Source of the DNA: Solitalea lacus
GTDB taxonomy: Bacteria; Bacteroidota; Bacteroidia; Sphingobacteriales; Sphingobacteriaceae
DNA length: 64,000 nucleotides
Assembly (NCBI RefSeq): GCF_022014595.1
Contig: NZ_CP091740.1
Location: forward strand, 3,026,200 to 3,090,199
Reading direction: 5' to 3'
Shown: piece by piece, positions 1 to 9,300 of the stretch
How the letters are laid out: every line of letters begins with the position of its first letter
Numbering within the stretch: position 1 is the first letter of the stretch
Notes under the pieces: model-generated
Told to the model about the DNA's origin: nothing
What the model saw: only the letters and a program-made list of their open reading frames with translations
Databases searched by the model: none
Position numbers and translations under genes: made by a program

Positions 1-2459
1 ACTACGGTTACTACTGCCTCACAGGTTGAGACATTATTGTTATTATCTGTAACAGTCAATGTCACTGCATTGGGGCCTACATTCGAACAATCAAAATTGG
101 ATTTATTTATAGTCAGTGATTTTATACCGCAATTATCTGACGAACCGTTGTTGATATCAGCTGCGGTAATCGAGGCTGAGCCAGTGGCATTCAGCTGAAT
201 TGTAATGTTTTTGCATTTGGCAATTGGAGCAACCTTATCTTCCACTGTCACCACAGTACTACAGGTTGAGGAATTACCATGAGAATCGGTAACCGTTAAG
301 GTAACATTGTTCGGGCCAATGTTCGAACAATCGAAAGCATTCTTGCTTAATGAATAGGTAAGCGCCCCCCCCGCTGTACAGTTATCGCTTGAACCATTGT
401 CGATATTTACTCCAGTGATTGTTGCCGTACCATTGGCCCCTAACTGAACCGTAATATTTTTACAAACAACTGTAGGAACAACCTTATCTTCTACTGTCAC
501 CACTGCCTCACAAGTTGAAGAATTGCCATGAGAATCGGTAACTGTTAAGATAACCTTATTCTGGCCGATGTTGGAACAATCGAAAGTGCTCTTGCTTACT
601 GAGAAAGTGAGCAAACCAACCGCTGTACAGTTATCGTTTGAACCATTGTCGATACTTACTCCAGTGATTGTTGCAGTACCATTGGCCCCTAACTGAACCG
701 TAATATTTTTACAGATAACGGTTGGCGCTACCTTATCTTCCACTGTCACCACAGTACTGCAGGTTGAGGAATTACCATGAGAATCGGTAACCGTTAAGGT
801 CACATCGTTCGGACCGATGTTCGAACAATCGAAAGTGTTCTTGCTTAATGAATATGTAAGTGGACCACCCGCTGTACAGTTATCGCTTGAACCATTGTCG
901 ATATTTACTCCAGTGATGGTTGCAATACCATTGGCCCCTAACTGAACCGTAATATTTTTACATATAACGGTTGGTGCAGCCTTATCCTCTACAGTTACTA
1001 CGGCCACACAAGTTGAAGAATTGCCATATGCATCGGTAACTGTTAAGGTAACATTGTTCGGACCGATGTTGGAACAATCGAAACTGGTTTTGCTTGCCGA
1101 TAGTGTCACAGAACCACAATTATCAGTCGAACCATTGTTTATATCCGCAGGCGCAATACTTACTGTCCCATTGGAACCCAACTGAATAGTAATATTTTTA
1201 CAAAGAGCTGCTGGTGGAGTAATGTCCCCTACTGTTACTAATGCAGATCCATCTCCTACATTGCTACAATTTGAATCTGAAACATTACCAATCGTGTATG
1301 TTTTGGTAGAAGAAGGAGAAACTGAAAATTGATACGGACTCGAGTTAATCCCGTTTACAGTAACAGGTGTAGTTCCATCTGTATAGGTTATTGACCAAGG
1401 AGCTGTTCCACTTAGGGCAATGCTTAATTGTGTTGAGATCCCCGGACAAATAGTTACCCCTCCACCACTAATGGTTGCAGTGGGTTTTGAACTTTGAGTA
1501 AGCACAAAAGGAGGGCTTGAAACAACTGAAGGACAACTTGTAATTTGATCCTGTACCTCAACTGTATAAGAACCGGGTGTATTAGTTGTATAGGTACTAC
1601 CGGTTGCTCCTGAAATATTATTACCATTAAACTTCCATTGATAAGAATAAGAAGGTTTCCCTCCTCCTGCATTGGCAGTAAGTACTGCTGAAGCTGAACC
1701 ACATAAAACAGGAACATCTGATGTAATAACTGCTGTTAAAGCTGGATAATTATTAACCTTAAATGAACCTGTCACAGGCAACAAATTGCCACAACCATCC
1801 TTGATTGTGCCAGTTACTGAATAAGTAAGCACCGCAGGCGAACCAGCTACCGAGGTATATGTGGCGTACCTGGATGTTACAGGATTAGGAATTATCAAGG
1901 AATTATACTGACCTGGAGTAGGACCTGTAGTAGAGTTAATTGTCAATGAGGTACCTGATGCAACGGCTCCGAAATCAAGCTGAGCAGAACAATTGACCCT
2001 AATATCAAGGTCTTTGGGTATACTTGGCCTTTTTACCGTAGTAATAACATAATCATAAACATCATTCCCTGGTTTACAAAATACAATTTCGGTCGGTGTA
2101 CCATCTACATGGGGAGTTACACAAGATAGTTCCCCGAGTGGTTTTGCAGGTCCACAATCAATCTTATAGCTAGCTGAAGCTACAGAACTTGGTCCTTTAA
2201 AAACATTGAAGCTCACCCCTCCAACATCAGGGTTCAAATACAACAGAAACCTGATACACTCATCCCTATCATTATTACAAAAATTACTAGTTCGATTACT
2301 TGTTGAATAGGTCCAGCTTGCATCCGGACTATTTTCCAGATGAACATCAATGGTTTGGGCCCTTGCACGGGGCAAATACCAAATGGTTACAATAAGACAG
2401 AAGACAATCAACCTCATTATCTTCAAAAGATTGATTTGGGGGAATAAAATAGCAGTCAT
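1..2459 (-). CDS. Giant HYR-repeat surface adhesin, 5' part only (runs off the window)
   Basis: The reading frame is open from ATG at 2459 to base 1 (819 codons) with no stop, so the 3' end lies outside the window. A signal peptide covers about residues 1-35 and ends in ARAQ. After a unique N-terminal region comes an Ig-like stretch (around YSYQWKFNG and PGSYTVEVQD). Then follow HYR-like repeats of about 83 residues, with cores such as CKNITVQLG, DNGSNDNC, FDCSNIGPN and VTLTVTDSHGN. The repeat boundary recurs near 234, 483, 732 and 981, a 249-bp period. The same repeat class occurs twice near the start of the 3116-residue adhesin at 6305-15655, so the two are paralogues. By analogy it should be exported by type IX secretion, but the C-terminal sorting domain is not visible here. 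It follows the OmpA-family gene but is separated from it by a terminator and has its own leader. Confidence 0.85.
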   Translation of the reverse strand, partial: MTAILFPQINLLKIMRLIVFCLIVTIWYLPRARAQTIDVHLENSPDASWTYSTSNRTSNFCNNDRDECIRFLLYLNPDVGGVSFNVFKGPSSVASASYKIDCGPAKPLGELSCVTPHVDGTPTEIVFCKPGNDVYDYVITTVKRPSIPKDLDIRVNCSAQLDFGAVASGTSLTINSTTGPTPGQYNSLIIPNPVTSRYATYTSVAGSPAVLTYSVTGTIKDGCGNLLPVTGSFKVNNYPALTAVITSDVPVLCGSASAVLTANAGGGKPSYSYQWKFNGNNISGATGSTYTTNTPGSYTVEVQDQITSCPSVVSSPPFVLTQSSKPTATISGGGVTICPGISTQLSIALSGTAPWSITYTDGTTPVTVNGINSSPYQFSVSPSSTKTYTIGNVSDSNCSNVGDGSALVTVGDITPPAALCKNITIQLGSNGTVSIAPADINNGSTDNCGSVTLSASKTSFDCSNIGPNNVTLTVTDAYGNSSTCVAVVTVEDKAAPTVICKNITVQLGANGIATITGVNIDNGSSDNCTAGGPLTYSLSKNTFDCSNIGPNDVTLTVTDSHGNSSTCSTVVTVEDKVAPTVICKNITVQLGANGTATITGVSIDNGSNDNCTAVGLLTFSVSKSTFDCSNIGQNKVILTVTDSHGNSSTCEAVVTVEDKVVPTVVCKNITVQLGANGTATITGVNIDNGSSDNCTAGGALTYSLSKNAFDCSNIGPNNVTLTVTDSHGNSSTCSTVVTVEDKVAPIAKCKNITIQLNATGSASITAADINNGSSDNCGIKSLTINKSNFDCSNVGPNAVTLTVTDNNNNVSTCEAVVTV

Positions 2460-2491
2460 AAGCGGGGATTTAAATATTTTTCACAATCCCA

Positions 2492-2545
2492 CTTATCAGT
2501 TTAATAAGCATTAACTGATTAATAAATGATTAATTATCTGATAAG
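2492..2545. promoter_or_regulatory. Inverted repeat CTTATCAG / CTGATAAG in the leader of the partial adhesin gene
   Basis: CTTATCAG (2492-2499) and CTGATAAG (2538-2545) form a perfect 8-bp inverted repeat 33 bp upstream of the start codon at 2459. The same pair recurs upstream of the relic at 2664-2797, and a degenerate version lies before the gene at 15655. This points to a shared regulatory leader (operator or 5'-UTR stem). The function is inferred. Confidence 0.45.
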
Positions 2546-2663
2546 CGTTCATTTAGATAAAGCGTTATATAAGGCCTTTTTCAAGGTCATTGAAATTGAA
2601 AAATCAGTTCATTATTTGAGAAATTGCCACTGCGTAACTCAAAAGAATAAAGCCCAACTACAC

Positions 2664-2797
2664 GGGACTAAACTCCAGATAGACTGCAATGGTTGAGGCA
2701 ATTGCCCGCGGCAACAAAAACCGATGAGAGTGGTACAGAAATTAATCAACCTAATTACCTTCAAAAGGTTGATTCTAAGGGGTAGCATAGTGGTCAT
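2664..2797 (-). pseudogene. Decayed 5' end of a third adhesin paralogue
   Basis: Read on the minus strand from ATG at 2797, the sequence matches the start of the partial adhesin at 2459. The signal-peptide stretch INLLKVIRLINFC corresponds to INLLKIMRLIVFC. After a frameshift, LPRAIASTIAVYLEFSP corresponds to LPRARAQTIDVHLENSP. Similarity stops near 2664, the frame is broken and nothing else of the gene remains. The upstream leader (about 2800-2930) is also shared with the other adhesin genes. It is best read as the residue of a tandem duplication, or of a larger adhesin gene that was deleted. Confidence 0.7.
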
Positions 2798-2827
2798 AAG
2801 CGAGATTTATAAAATTTTATAATCCCA

Positions 2828-2864
2828 CTTATCAGCGTAATTTAAATTTTGAGAGACTGATAAG
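2828..2864. promoter_or_regulatory. Inverted repeat CTTATCAG / CTGATAAG upstream of the adhesin relic
   Basis: CTTATCAG at 2828-2835 pairs with CTGATAAG at 2857-2864. The surrounding sequence (AAGCGTTATTTAGATA, then GTTTTTCCAGCAAG) is shared with the leaders before 2459 and 15655. It is a second copy of the family leader, now in front of a dead gene. Confidence 0.4.
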
Positions 2865-2945
2865 CGTTATTTAGATAGTAGCGTTTTTCCAGCAAGACCC
2901 TTTTTAAGGCCCTCGAAATAGATTCAATTTTATTTTTGATTTTAT

Positions 2946-2979
2946 AAAGAGGCTTCCTCCTGATGGAGTCAGCCTCTTT
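2946..2979 (-). terminator. Strong hairpin terminator after the OmpA-family gene
   Basis: AAAGAGGCT (2946-2954) pairs perfectly with AGCCTCTTT (2971-2979). An inner CTCC/GGAG pairing gives a long stem with a four-base loop. It lies 35 bp beyond the stop of the minus-strand gene ending at 3014 and closes the adhesin-PorP/SprF-OmpA transcription unit. Confidence 0.75.
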
Positions 2980-3013
2980 ATTATTGAGACCTAGTGATTA
3001 ATTATATCAAACC

Positions 3014-5248
3014 TTAATATTTAGTGATAGCAAACTCGGTTCTTCTATTCTCCTGAAACTCTTGGTCACTGCATTTAGCTCCGTTAGTACATTTATTTAC
3101 CGGTCTGGTTTCACCGTATCCTTTAGCCGTGATGCGCAGAGGCGAAATACCCGTAGAAATAATATAATTAACTGCTGACTGTGCCCTTTTCTGACTTAAT
3201 TCCATATTATATTGGTCAGTACCACGGGAATCGGTATGAGAACTTAGCTCAATGATCATTGTTGGATTATTGTTCAAAATTTGAACGAGTTTGTTCAACT
3301 CTTTTTTAGCATCTTCACGAATGTTCCATTTCGCATAATCATAGTAAATATTATCTAACCGGATGCCTTTATTTAATTCAATAGAATCCAATCCAATTGA
3401 TACTTTGGTAACTTTTGATTCTTTAAAACCCTTGGTACTTACAGTTGTCTTTGATGGCGTTATATAAGCTGTTTTTTCAGCATTAATGGAGTAATCTGTA
3501 TTCTCATCCATGTTAAAGGCAAAATATCCGTTTTCATCGGTAGGAGCTTTTAACTCAGTGTTATTTTTAAGATTGTATAAGGTGACGGTAGCATTGCTGA
3601 TGGATTTATTTGATTTTTTATTATAAACATTTCCTTCCAAAAGAAACTCAATAGAATCCAAACCTATTGTCAATTTGGTAATCTGTGATTCTTTATAACC
3701 CTTCGTGCTTAAATTATCCTTTGGAGGAGCGATGAAAGAGGTTTTTTCAGCATTAACTGTGTAATCTGAATTTTCATCCATACTAAATGAAAAATTACCT
3801 TTTTCATCCGTAGGGATTTTCAATTCTGTATTGGTTTTAAGATTATATAAGGTGACAACAGCATTGCTAATTGATTTATGCGTTTTTTTGTTGAAAACAT
3901 TTCCTTCCAAACGAAACTTTAGCTCCTTTTTGGCAAACTGATATACATCATCCATACCTATTCCCCCGGTGCGATTACTGGAAAGGAATCCGCTTTTATC
4001 ATCTTCAGCAAAAACGATCTTAAAATCATCCTGGGGAGTATTAAAAGGATACCCCAAATTTCTGGCTACCTTTCGGCCATTGAAATCAGAAGTATGGACC
4101 ACATAAATATCAAGGCCACCCAATCCCACTCTACCATTACTAGAAAAATAAAAATTACCCTCATTATCGAAGCTTGGAAAGCGCTCATCGCCAACGGTGT
4201 TAAAACCCTTCATGTTTACGGGTGATCCCCAGCTTCCATCCTCCTGGCGTTCGCAGAAATACAAATCCGATCCGCCCTGTCCTTCCGGCATATCAGAAGC
4301 GAAATAAAGCATGCTTCCATCGTTACTCAAACAAGCATCGCTAACCGAATAGTCCTGTTGCGAATTATAAGCAAAGGGTATCGGTGCACTCCAGGAGCTA
4401 TCTGTTTCATTATAGATGGATGAATACAATTCCAGTTTGATGGTGTAATTTTTGTTCTTTTTGTTTGATTTATCAAAGCGAGTACGGGTAAAAAATACTT
4501 CTTTACCATCTTTTGAGAAACAGACAGATCCGTTGTGAAATTCCCCGTTTAAAGTATTTGAAAAAGGCTTCACTTTTTTCCAGCCATTGCCATCCTTTTC
4601 TGCATAAAACAGCTTTAGGTAAGGTAATCCTGTCCAACCACAAACCTTTTTCGACAGATTATTATCTATATCAAAATGAAGAAAACGCTTATCCTTCACC
4701 GCTGAAGAATCAATTATTCGATCGGAAGAAAAGACGATACCATTTTGATATTTTGCAACTCCCCAATCGCTTTGCGGCGTGTTTAAAGCTGAATCCAGTT
4801 TAAAAATGTATTTAACAGGATGCTGCATCCATACAACGGCAGAATCGCAGGATTGAACCAATTGCCCGATAATAGGCAGAGCCGATCCACCTGCTTCCTT
4901 AAGATAACTTTCATAGATCCCTTTTGCCTCTGCATATTTTGAATTATTGCGCAATGCTTCCGCATAATAAAACACATCCATTGCAGTATGATCCGGCATT
5001 TGAACAACCTTAGCATACCAACTTTCTGTGGCGGCATAATTATTTACCTTACGATAGCTTTCGGCCAAACCCTGTGCTGCCGTATAAGTGGCTCGCCTTT
5101 CAAAAGCTTTTTCATATAGCCCAATGGCCACACTATAATTAAGCAATTCAGATTGGCGCTGTGCTTCAAGTAATGATGCCTGCGCATATGCCCCCGTTTG
5201 AGATATTAGGAGTATGCTTATAATCAGAGATAATGTAAATTTTACCAT
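3014..5248 (-). CDS. OmpA-family protein with TPR, PD40 and carboxypeptidase-regulatory-like domains (type IX secretion/gliding associated)
   Basis: This 744-residue exported protein has a signal peptide ending near AYAQ. A TPR-like helical region follows (about 25-130), then PD40/WD40-like beta-propeller repeats (motifs such as NDGSMLYFASD, GGSDLYF, FYFSSNG, GLGGLDIYV). Next are two tandem 90-residue carboxypeptidase-regulatory-like modules. The C-terminus is an OmpA peptidoglycan-binding domain (IYYDYAKWNI, ELSSHTDSRGTDQYN, LSQKRAQSAVNY, NRRTEF). This domain order is typical of Bacteroidota proteins encoded next to PorP/SprF and related to the PorE type of periplasmic, peptidoglycan-anchoring type IX factor. 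It starts 57 bp after the PorP/SprF gene and ends before a strong terminator. It probably anchors the export or adhesin apparatus to the wall; that role is inferred from family and context. Confidence 0.9.
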   Translation of the reverse strand: MVKFTLSLIISILLISQTGAYAQASLLEAQRQSELLNYSVAIGLYEKAFERRATYTAAQGLAESYRKVNNYAATESWYAKVVQMPDHTAMDVFYYAEALRNNSKYAEAKGIYESYLKEAGGSALPIIGQLVQSCDSAVVWMQHPVKYIFKLDSALNTPQSDWGVAKYQNGIVFSSDRIIDSSAVKDKRFLHFDIDNNLSKKVCGWTGLPYLKLFYAEKDGNGWKKVKPFSNTLNGEFHNGSVCFSKDGKEVFFTRTRFDKSNKKNKNYTIKLELYSSIYNETDSSWSAPIPFAYNSQQDYSVSDACLSNDGSMLYFASDMPEGQGGSDLYFCERQEDGSWGSPVNMKGFNTVGDERFPSFDNEGNFYFSSNGRVGLGGLDIYVVHTSDFNGRKVARNLGYPFNTPQDDFKIVFAEDDKSGFLSSNRTGGIGMDDVYQFAKKELKFRLEGNVFNKKTHKSISNAVVTLYNLKTNTELKIPTDEKGNFSFSMDENSDYTVNAEKTSFIAPPKDNLSTKGYKESQITKLTIGLDSIEFLLEGNVYNKKSNKSISNATVTLYNLKNNTELKAPTDENGYFAFNMDENTDYSINAEKTAYITPSKTTVSTKGFKESKVTKVSIGLDSIELNKGIRLDNIYYDYAKWNIREDAKKELNKLVQILNNNPTMIIELSSHTDSRGTDQYNMELSQKRAQSAVNYIISTGISPLRITAKGYGETRPVNKCTNGAKCSDQEFQENRRTEFAITKY
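3377..3916 (-). repeat. Tandem duplication of a 270-bp regulatory-like module inside the OmpA-family gene
   Basis: Two consecutive 90-codon units (3647-3916 and 3377-3646) share nearly all framework residues. Examples are EGNVFNKK/EGNVYNKK, VTLYNLK, ELK-PTDE-G and IGLDSIE. They encode carboxypeptidase-regulatory-like beta-sandwich modules. The close match suggests a fairly recent internal duplication. Confidence 0.8.
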
Positions 5249-5305
5249 AACTAATGAGGTTTATAACCGTCAGCTCTGCGGCTCAGCATTGATCGGTTTT
5301 GGTTA

Positions 5306-6289
5306 TTAAAAATATCTAGGTGTCAACATTTTAAGTTTTTTAGGAATAAAGGAATATCCCAATGACAGTTCATGGGTTCCATAGTTAAAGTCCTTGAACT
5401 TGTTAAAAGAGAAATCATAGGCATAACCGATTCTTATACGTTCAGTTACAAAAAACTCTGCCAGCCCGACAACTGCATTAGTAGTGGATAAATCCCGTTG
5501 AAGATTATCTTTATTCCACACACCAATCCCGGTCCTGTAAGAAGCTCCCAGCCACAAGCGTTCAGCAAACAACACAAACGTATTTAAATCGAGAGTAGTT
5601 GGTCCTTTTGATTCATTCTTTAACATAAAGGAGGGTTTCAGTAAAAGGCTTCCACTGAGAGGAATTAATCCTCCTGCTGTAAGATAGAAATGAGGCATTT
5701 TTTTAGGGATCAATACAGTGGGATCTTTTGTGTAGCTCATATATTGACCAATCAAGTTATCTAATGAAAATCCTGCGTATATGCGGTCGCTACTATAATA
5801 TAAACCAGCTCTGAGATCAGGAACAATTACTGATTGTTTTTCTTTAGGCACCCTAGGATCCTCAAGCTGATTAGGGTTCAGTTTTGCTCCATCGATAGAG
5901 TATTGAGAGATCCCTGCACCAAGTCCAAAGGCCAGGCGAGCTTTTTCGCTTACCGGTAACCGGTAAGCATAATTAAGGTAACCTGCAAGGGTGCTTTCTG
6001 CACCTAATTGATCCTTTAAAACATTTAATGCCAAACCTACATTTCCATTGTTTGCAATTGCATCCAATGCCAAACTAAAGGTCTCCGGATTGCCTTCCAG
6101 TCCTCCGGTCCACTGGCTGCGGTAAAAGGTGTGCAGGTTCATTTGCTCCTTATAACCGGCATAAGCGGGATTGATATAAATCCCATTAAACATGTACTGA
6201 GAAAATTGTGCATCCTGTTGGGCATATACAGCTGAATTGAGCAGCATTAACCAGAGGATTGTGAGAAGCGTTAGTGATTTCATATTCAA
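5306..6289 (-). CDS. PorP/SprF family type IX secretion outer-membrane protein
   Basis: The 327-residue protein has a signal peptide ending SAVYAQQ. It is followed by the family hallmark QFSQYMFNGIYINPAYAGY and HTFYRSQWTG, and then by alternating beta strands ending in LSLGYSF, as expected for an outer-membrane barrel. PorP/SprF proteins are encoded next to, and needed for secretion and surface attachment of, cargo carrying the type B (gliding-motility-type) C-terminal domain. That fits here: the gene starts 15 bp after the stop of the 3116-residue adhesin, which has such a domain, and 57 bp before the OmpA-family gene. The three should form one operon, with this protein the dedicated partner of the adhesin. 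Confidence 0.93.
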   Translation of the reverse strand: MNMKSLTLLTILWLMLLNSAVYAQQDAQFSQYMFNGIYINPAYAGYKEQMNLHTFYRSQWTGGLEGNPETFSLALDAIANNGNVGLALNVLKDQLGAESTLAGYLNYAYRLPVSEKARLAFGLGAGISQYSIDGAKLNPNQLEDPRVPKEKQSVIVPDLRAGLYYSSDRIYAGFSLDNLIGQYMSYTKDPTVLIPKKMPHFYLTAGGLIPLSGSLLLKPSFMLKNESKGPTTLDLNTFVLFAERLWLGASYRTGIGVWNKDNLQRDLSTTNAVVGLAEFFVTERIRIGYAYDFSFNKFKDFNYGTHELSLGYSFIPKKLKMLTPRYF

Positions 6290-6304
6290 AAAATTTAAAA
6301 ACAG

Positions 6305-9300
6305 TTATCGTAAAATGGTTACATATCCGGTGTATTTCACCGATCTATTGTCAGATGCCGTCACAGTTAGCACATAGAAGTAAGTGCCATCATGCAATTG
6401 AGAACCGTCCCAATCATTTTTATAATTTTGGCTTTTATAGACTTCATTTCCCCAGCGGCTCATTACAACCAACTCTGTTTTTAAGTCCTCAATGCCTTCA
6501 ATAACAAATGTTTCGTTAAATGCATCTCCATTAGGTGTAAAGACATTCGGTATTTTAAAGCCAAGTACGGTTTTAATTACTTCAGCAATGTTGCTTGATG
6601 GATCCAGTTCTGGTTGCGGGCCAACTACTTCTGCTCTATTGAGTACATTTCCGCCTTTTACCCCTTTAACCTTGAGCGTCAAGATGGCAGATTCATTTAC
6701 ATTCAGACTTACCAGGTTCCAGGTAATCTTATGAGTGTTTGGATCATAGACCGCTTGCCCCGAGTTAGCGCTGCTACTCACGTATACAAGAGCATCCGAA
6801 AGTGGATCCAATACCACTACATCATGGGCGTTAACGTGACCCGAATTCGACACCTCAATGCTATACTCAAATTCTTCATTCAGATTAACTGAATTAGGAA
6901 GCGTAGTCTTTTTAATAACCAGGTCCACATTATCATCCAAAACGTCCACTGTAATTTTTCCTGTAGCGCAAAGAGCAGGCTTTCCATTATCACAAACCGT
7001 ATAATAGAAGACGTCTTTACCATAGTATCCATTGGCTGGAGTATACTTGATTATATTATCACTTCCCACGGAAACCGTTCCATGGCTGGGTTGTGATACA
7101 TTAGAAAGTGTTAATCCAGCCGCCTTTCCTCTTGAAGGCACATTATCCGGATTAGTTGCACCTTCTAAAGCATCAGCTGATACAGGATGATTCATCAGGG
7201 TGCTCAGGTCAACGTCAGGAGCTATTGGACCAACATTACCAATTGTCACATTCTGAACAGCTGTCGATTTTAACCCATTCACATCGGTCACCGTCCAGGT
7301 AACTTTGGTAACGCCTTCAGTGAAAAATGCAGGGGCGTCATTAGTCACACTGGCAACCCCACAATTATCAGAAGTTACAGGAGTCCCCAAATTAATTGAC
7401 GAACCGGTATTTAATCCCTGAGAAACAATATCTGCAGGAGCGGTTATCTGCGGCGCAGTCACGTCTTTTACAATCACGTTTTGTATGGCTGTTTCCACAT
7501 TTCCATGGCCGTCGTCAAAGCTCCATGTGATAACGTAGCTTCCTTGAACGGTATATGTCAATGGATTAGTGGTAGTACCCATGATAGTACCTGAACAGTT
7601 ATCGGTAGTTGATGGCACCGAAACAGTTGCAGAGCACTCTCCTATTACATCAGCTAGAACTACTGGTTTCACTGGCTTAGTTTGATCCGTCACCGTAACT
7701 ATTTGGGTACAGGTTTGAATATTGCCTGCCACATCTTTCACCGTCCAGATCACTGTAGTGGTGCCTGCTGGGAAAGTGGCCGGAGCATTATTGGTAATGG
7801 TAAAGTTTCCAGTACCGGTACAGTTGTCAGTCACCACCGGCGGAGTTAAAGTCACCCCGGTTGCATCACAACCACTGTTGGCAGCTACCGTAATGTCTTG
7901 AGGACAGCTGGTAATTGTCGGCTGGGTTTGATCCGTTACCGTAACCAGTTGAGTACAGGTCTGCATATTGCCTGCCGCATCTTTCACCGTCCAGGTCACT
8001 GTAGTGGTGCCTGCCGGGAATGTGACCGGTGCATTATTGGTAATGGTAAAGTTTCCGGTTCCGGTACAGTTGTCAGTCACCACCGGCGGAGTTAAAGTCA
8101 CCCCGGTTGCATCACAACCACTGTTGGCAGCTACCGTAATGTCCTGCGGACAGGTGGTAATGGTTGGCTGGGTTTGATCCGTTACCGTAACTACTTGAGT
8201 ACAGGTTTGAATATTACCTGCCGCATCTTTCACCGTCCAGATTACCGTGGTGGTGCCTGCTGGGAAAGTGGCCGGTGCATTATAGGTAATGGTAAAGTTT
8301 CCTGCTCCGGTACAGTTGTCAGTCACCACTGGCGGAGTTAAAGTTACCCCGGTTGCATCACAACCACTGTTGGCAGCTACCGTAATGTCCTGCGGACAGG
8401 TGGTAATGGTCGGCTGGGTTTGATCTGTTACCGTAACTATTTGAGTACAGGTTTGAATATTACCTGCCGCATCTTTCACCGTCCAGGTCACTGTAGTGGT
8501 GCCTGCCGGGAATGTGGCCGGAGCATTATTGGTAATGGTAAAGTTTCCGGTTCCGGTACAGTTGTCAGTCACCACCGGCGGAGTTAAAGTCACCCCGGTT
8601 GCATCACAACCACTGTTGGCAGCTACCGTAATGTCCTGCGGACAGGTGGTAATTGTTGGCTGGGTTTGATCTGTTACTGTAACTAGTTGAGTACAGGTTT
8701 GAATATTGCCTGCCGCATCTTTCACCGTCCAGGTCACTGTAGTGGTGCCTGCTGGGAAAGTGGCTGGTGCATTATTGGTAATGGTAAAGTTTCCGGTTCC
8801 GGTACAGTTGTCAGTCACTACCGGCGGAGTTAAAGTCACCCCGGTTGCATCACAACCGCTGTTGGCAGCTACTGTTATATCCTGCGGACAGCTGGTAATT
8901 GTCGGCTGGGTTTGATCTGTTACCGTAACTACTTGAGTACAGGTTTGAATATTACCTGCCGCATCTTTCACCGTCCAGGTCACTGTAGTGGTGCCTGCTG
9001 GGAAAGTGGCCGGTGCATTATTGGTAATGGTAAAGTTTCCGGTTCCGGTACAGTTGTCAATCACCACCGGCGGAGTTAAAGTCACCCCGGTTGCATCACA
9101 ACCACTGTTAGCAGCTACCGTAATGTCCTGAGGACAGGTGGTAATTGTCGGCTGGGTTTGATCTGTTACCGTAACTACCTGGGTACAGGTTTGAATATTA
9201 CCTGCCGCATCTTTCACCGTCCAGGTCACTGTAGTGGTGCCTGCTGGGAAAGTGGCCGGTGCATTATTGGTAATGGTAAAGTTTCCGGTTCCGGTACAAT

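Noticed and set aside
1454-1717. 87-residue minus-strand frame
   Set aside because: It lies in another frame within the open coding sequence of the partial adhesin and has a low-complexity composition.
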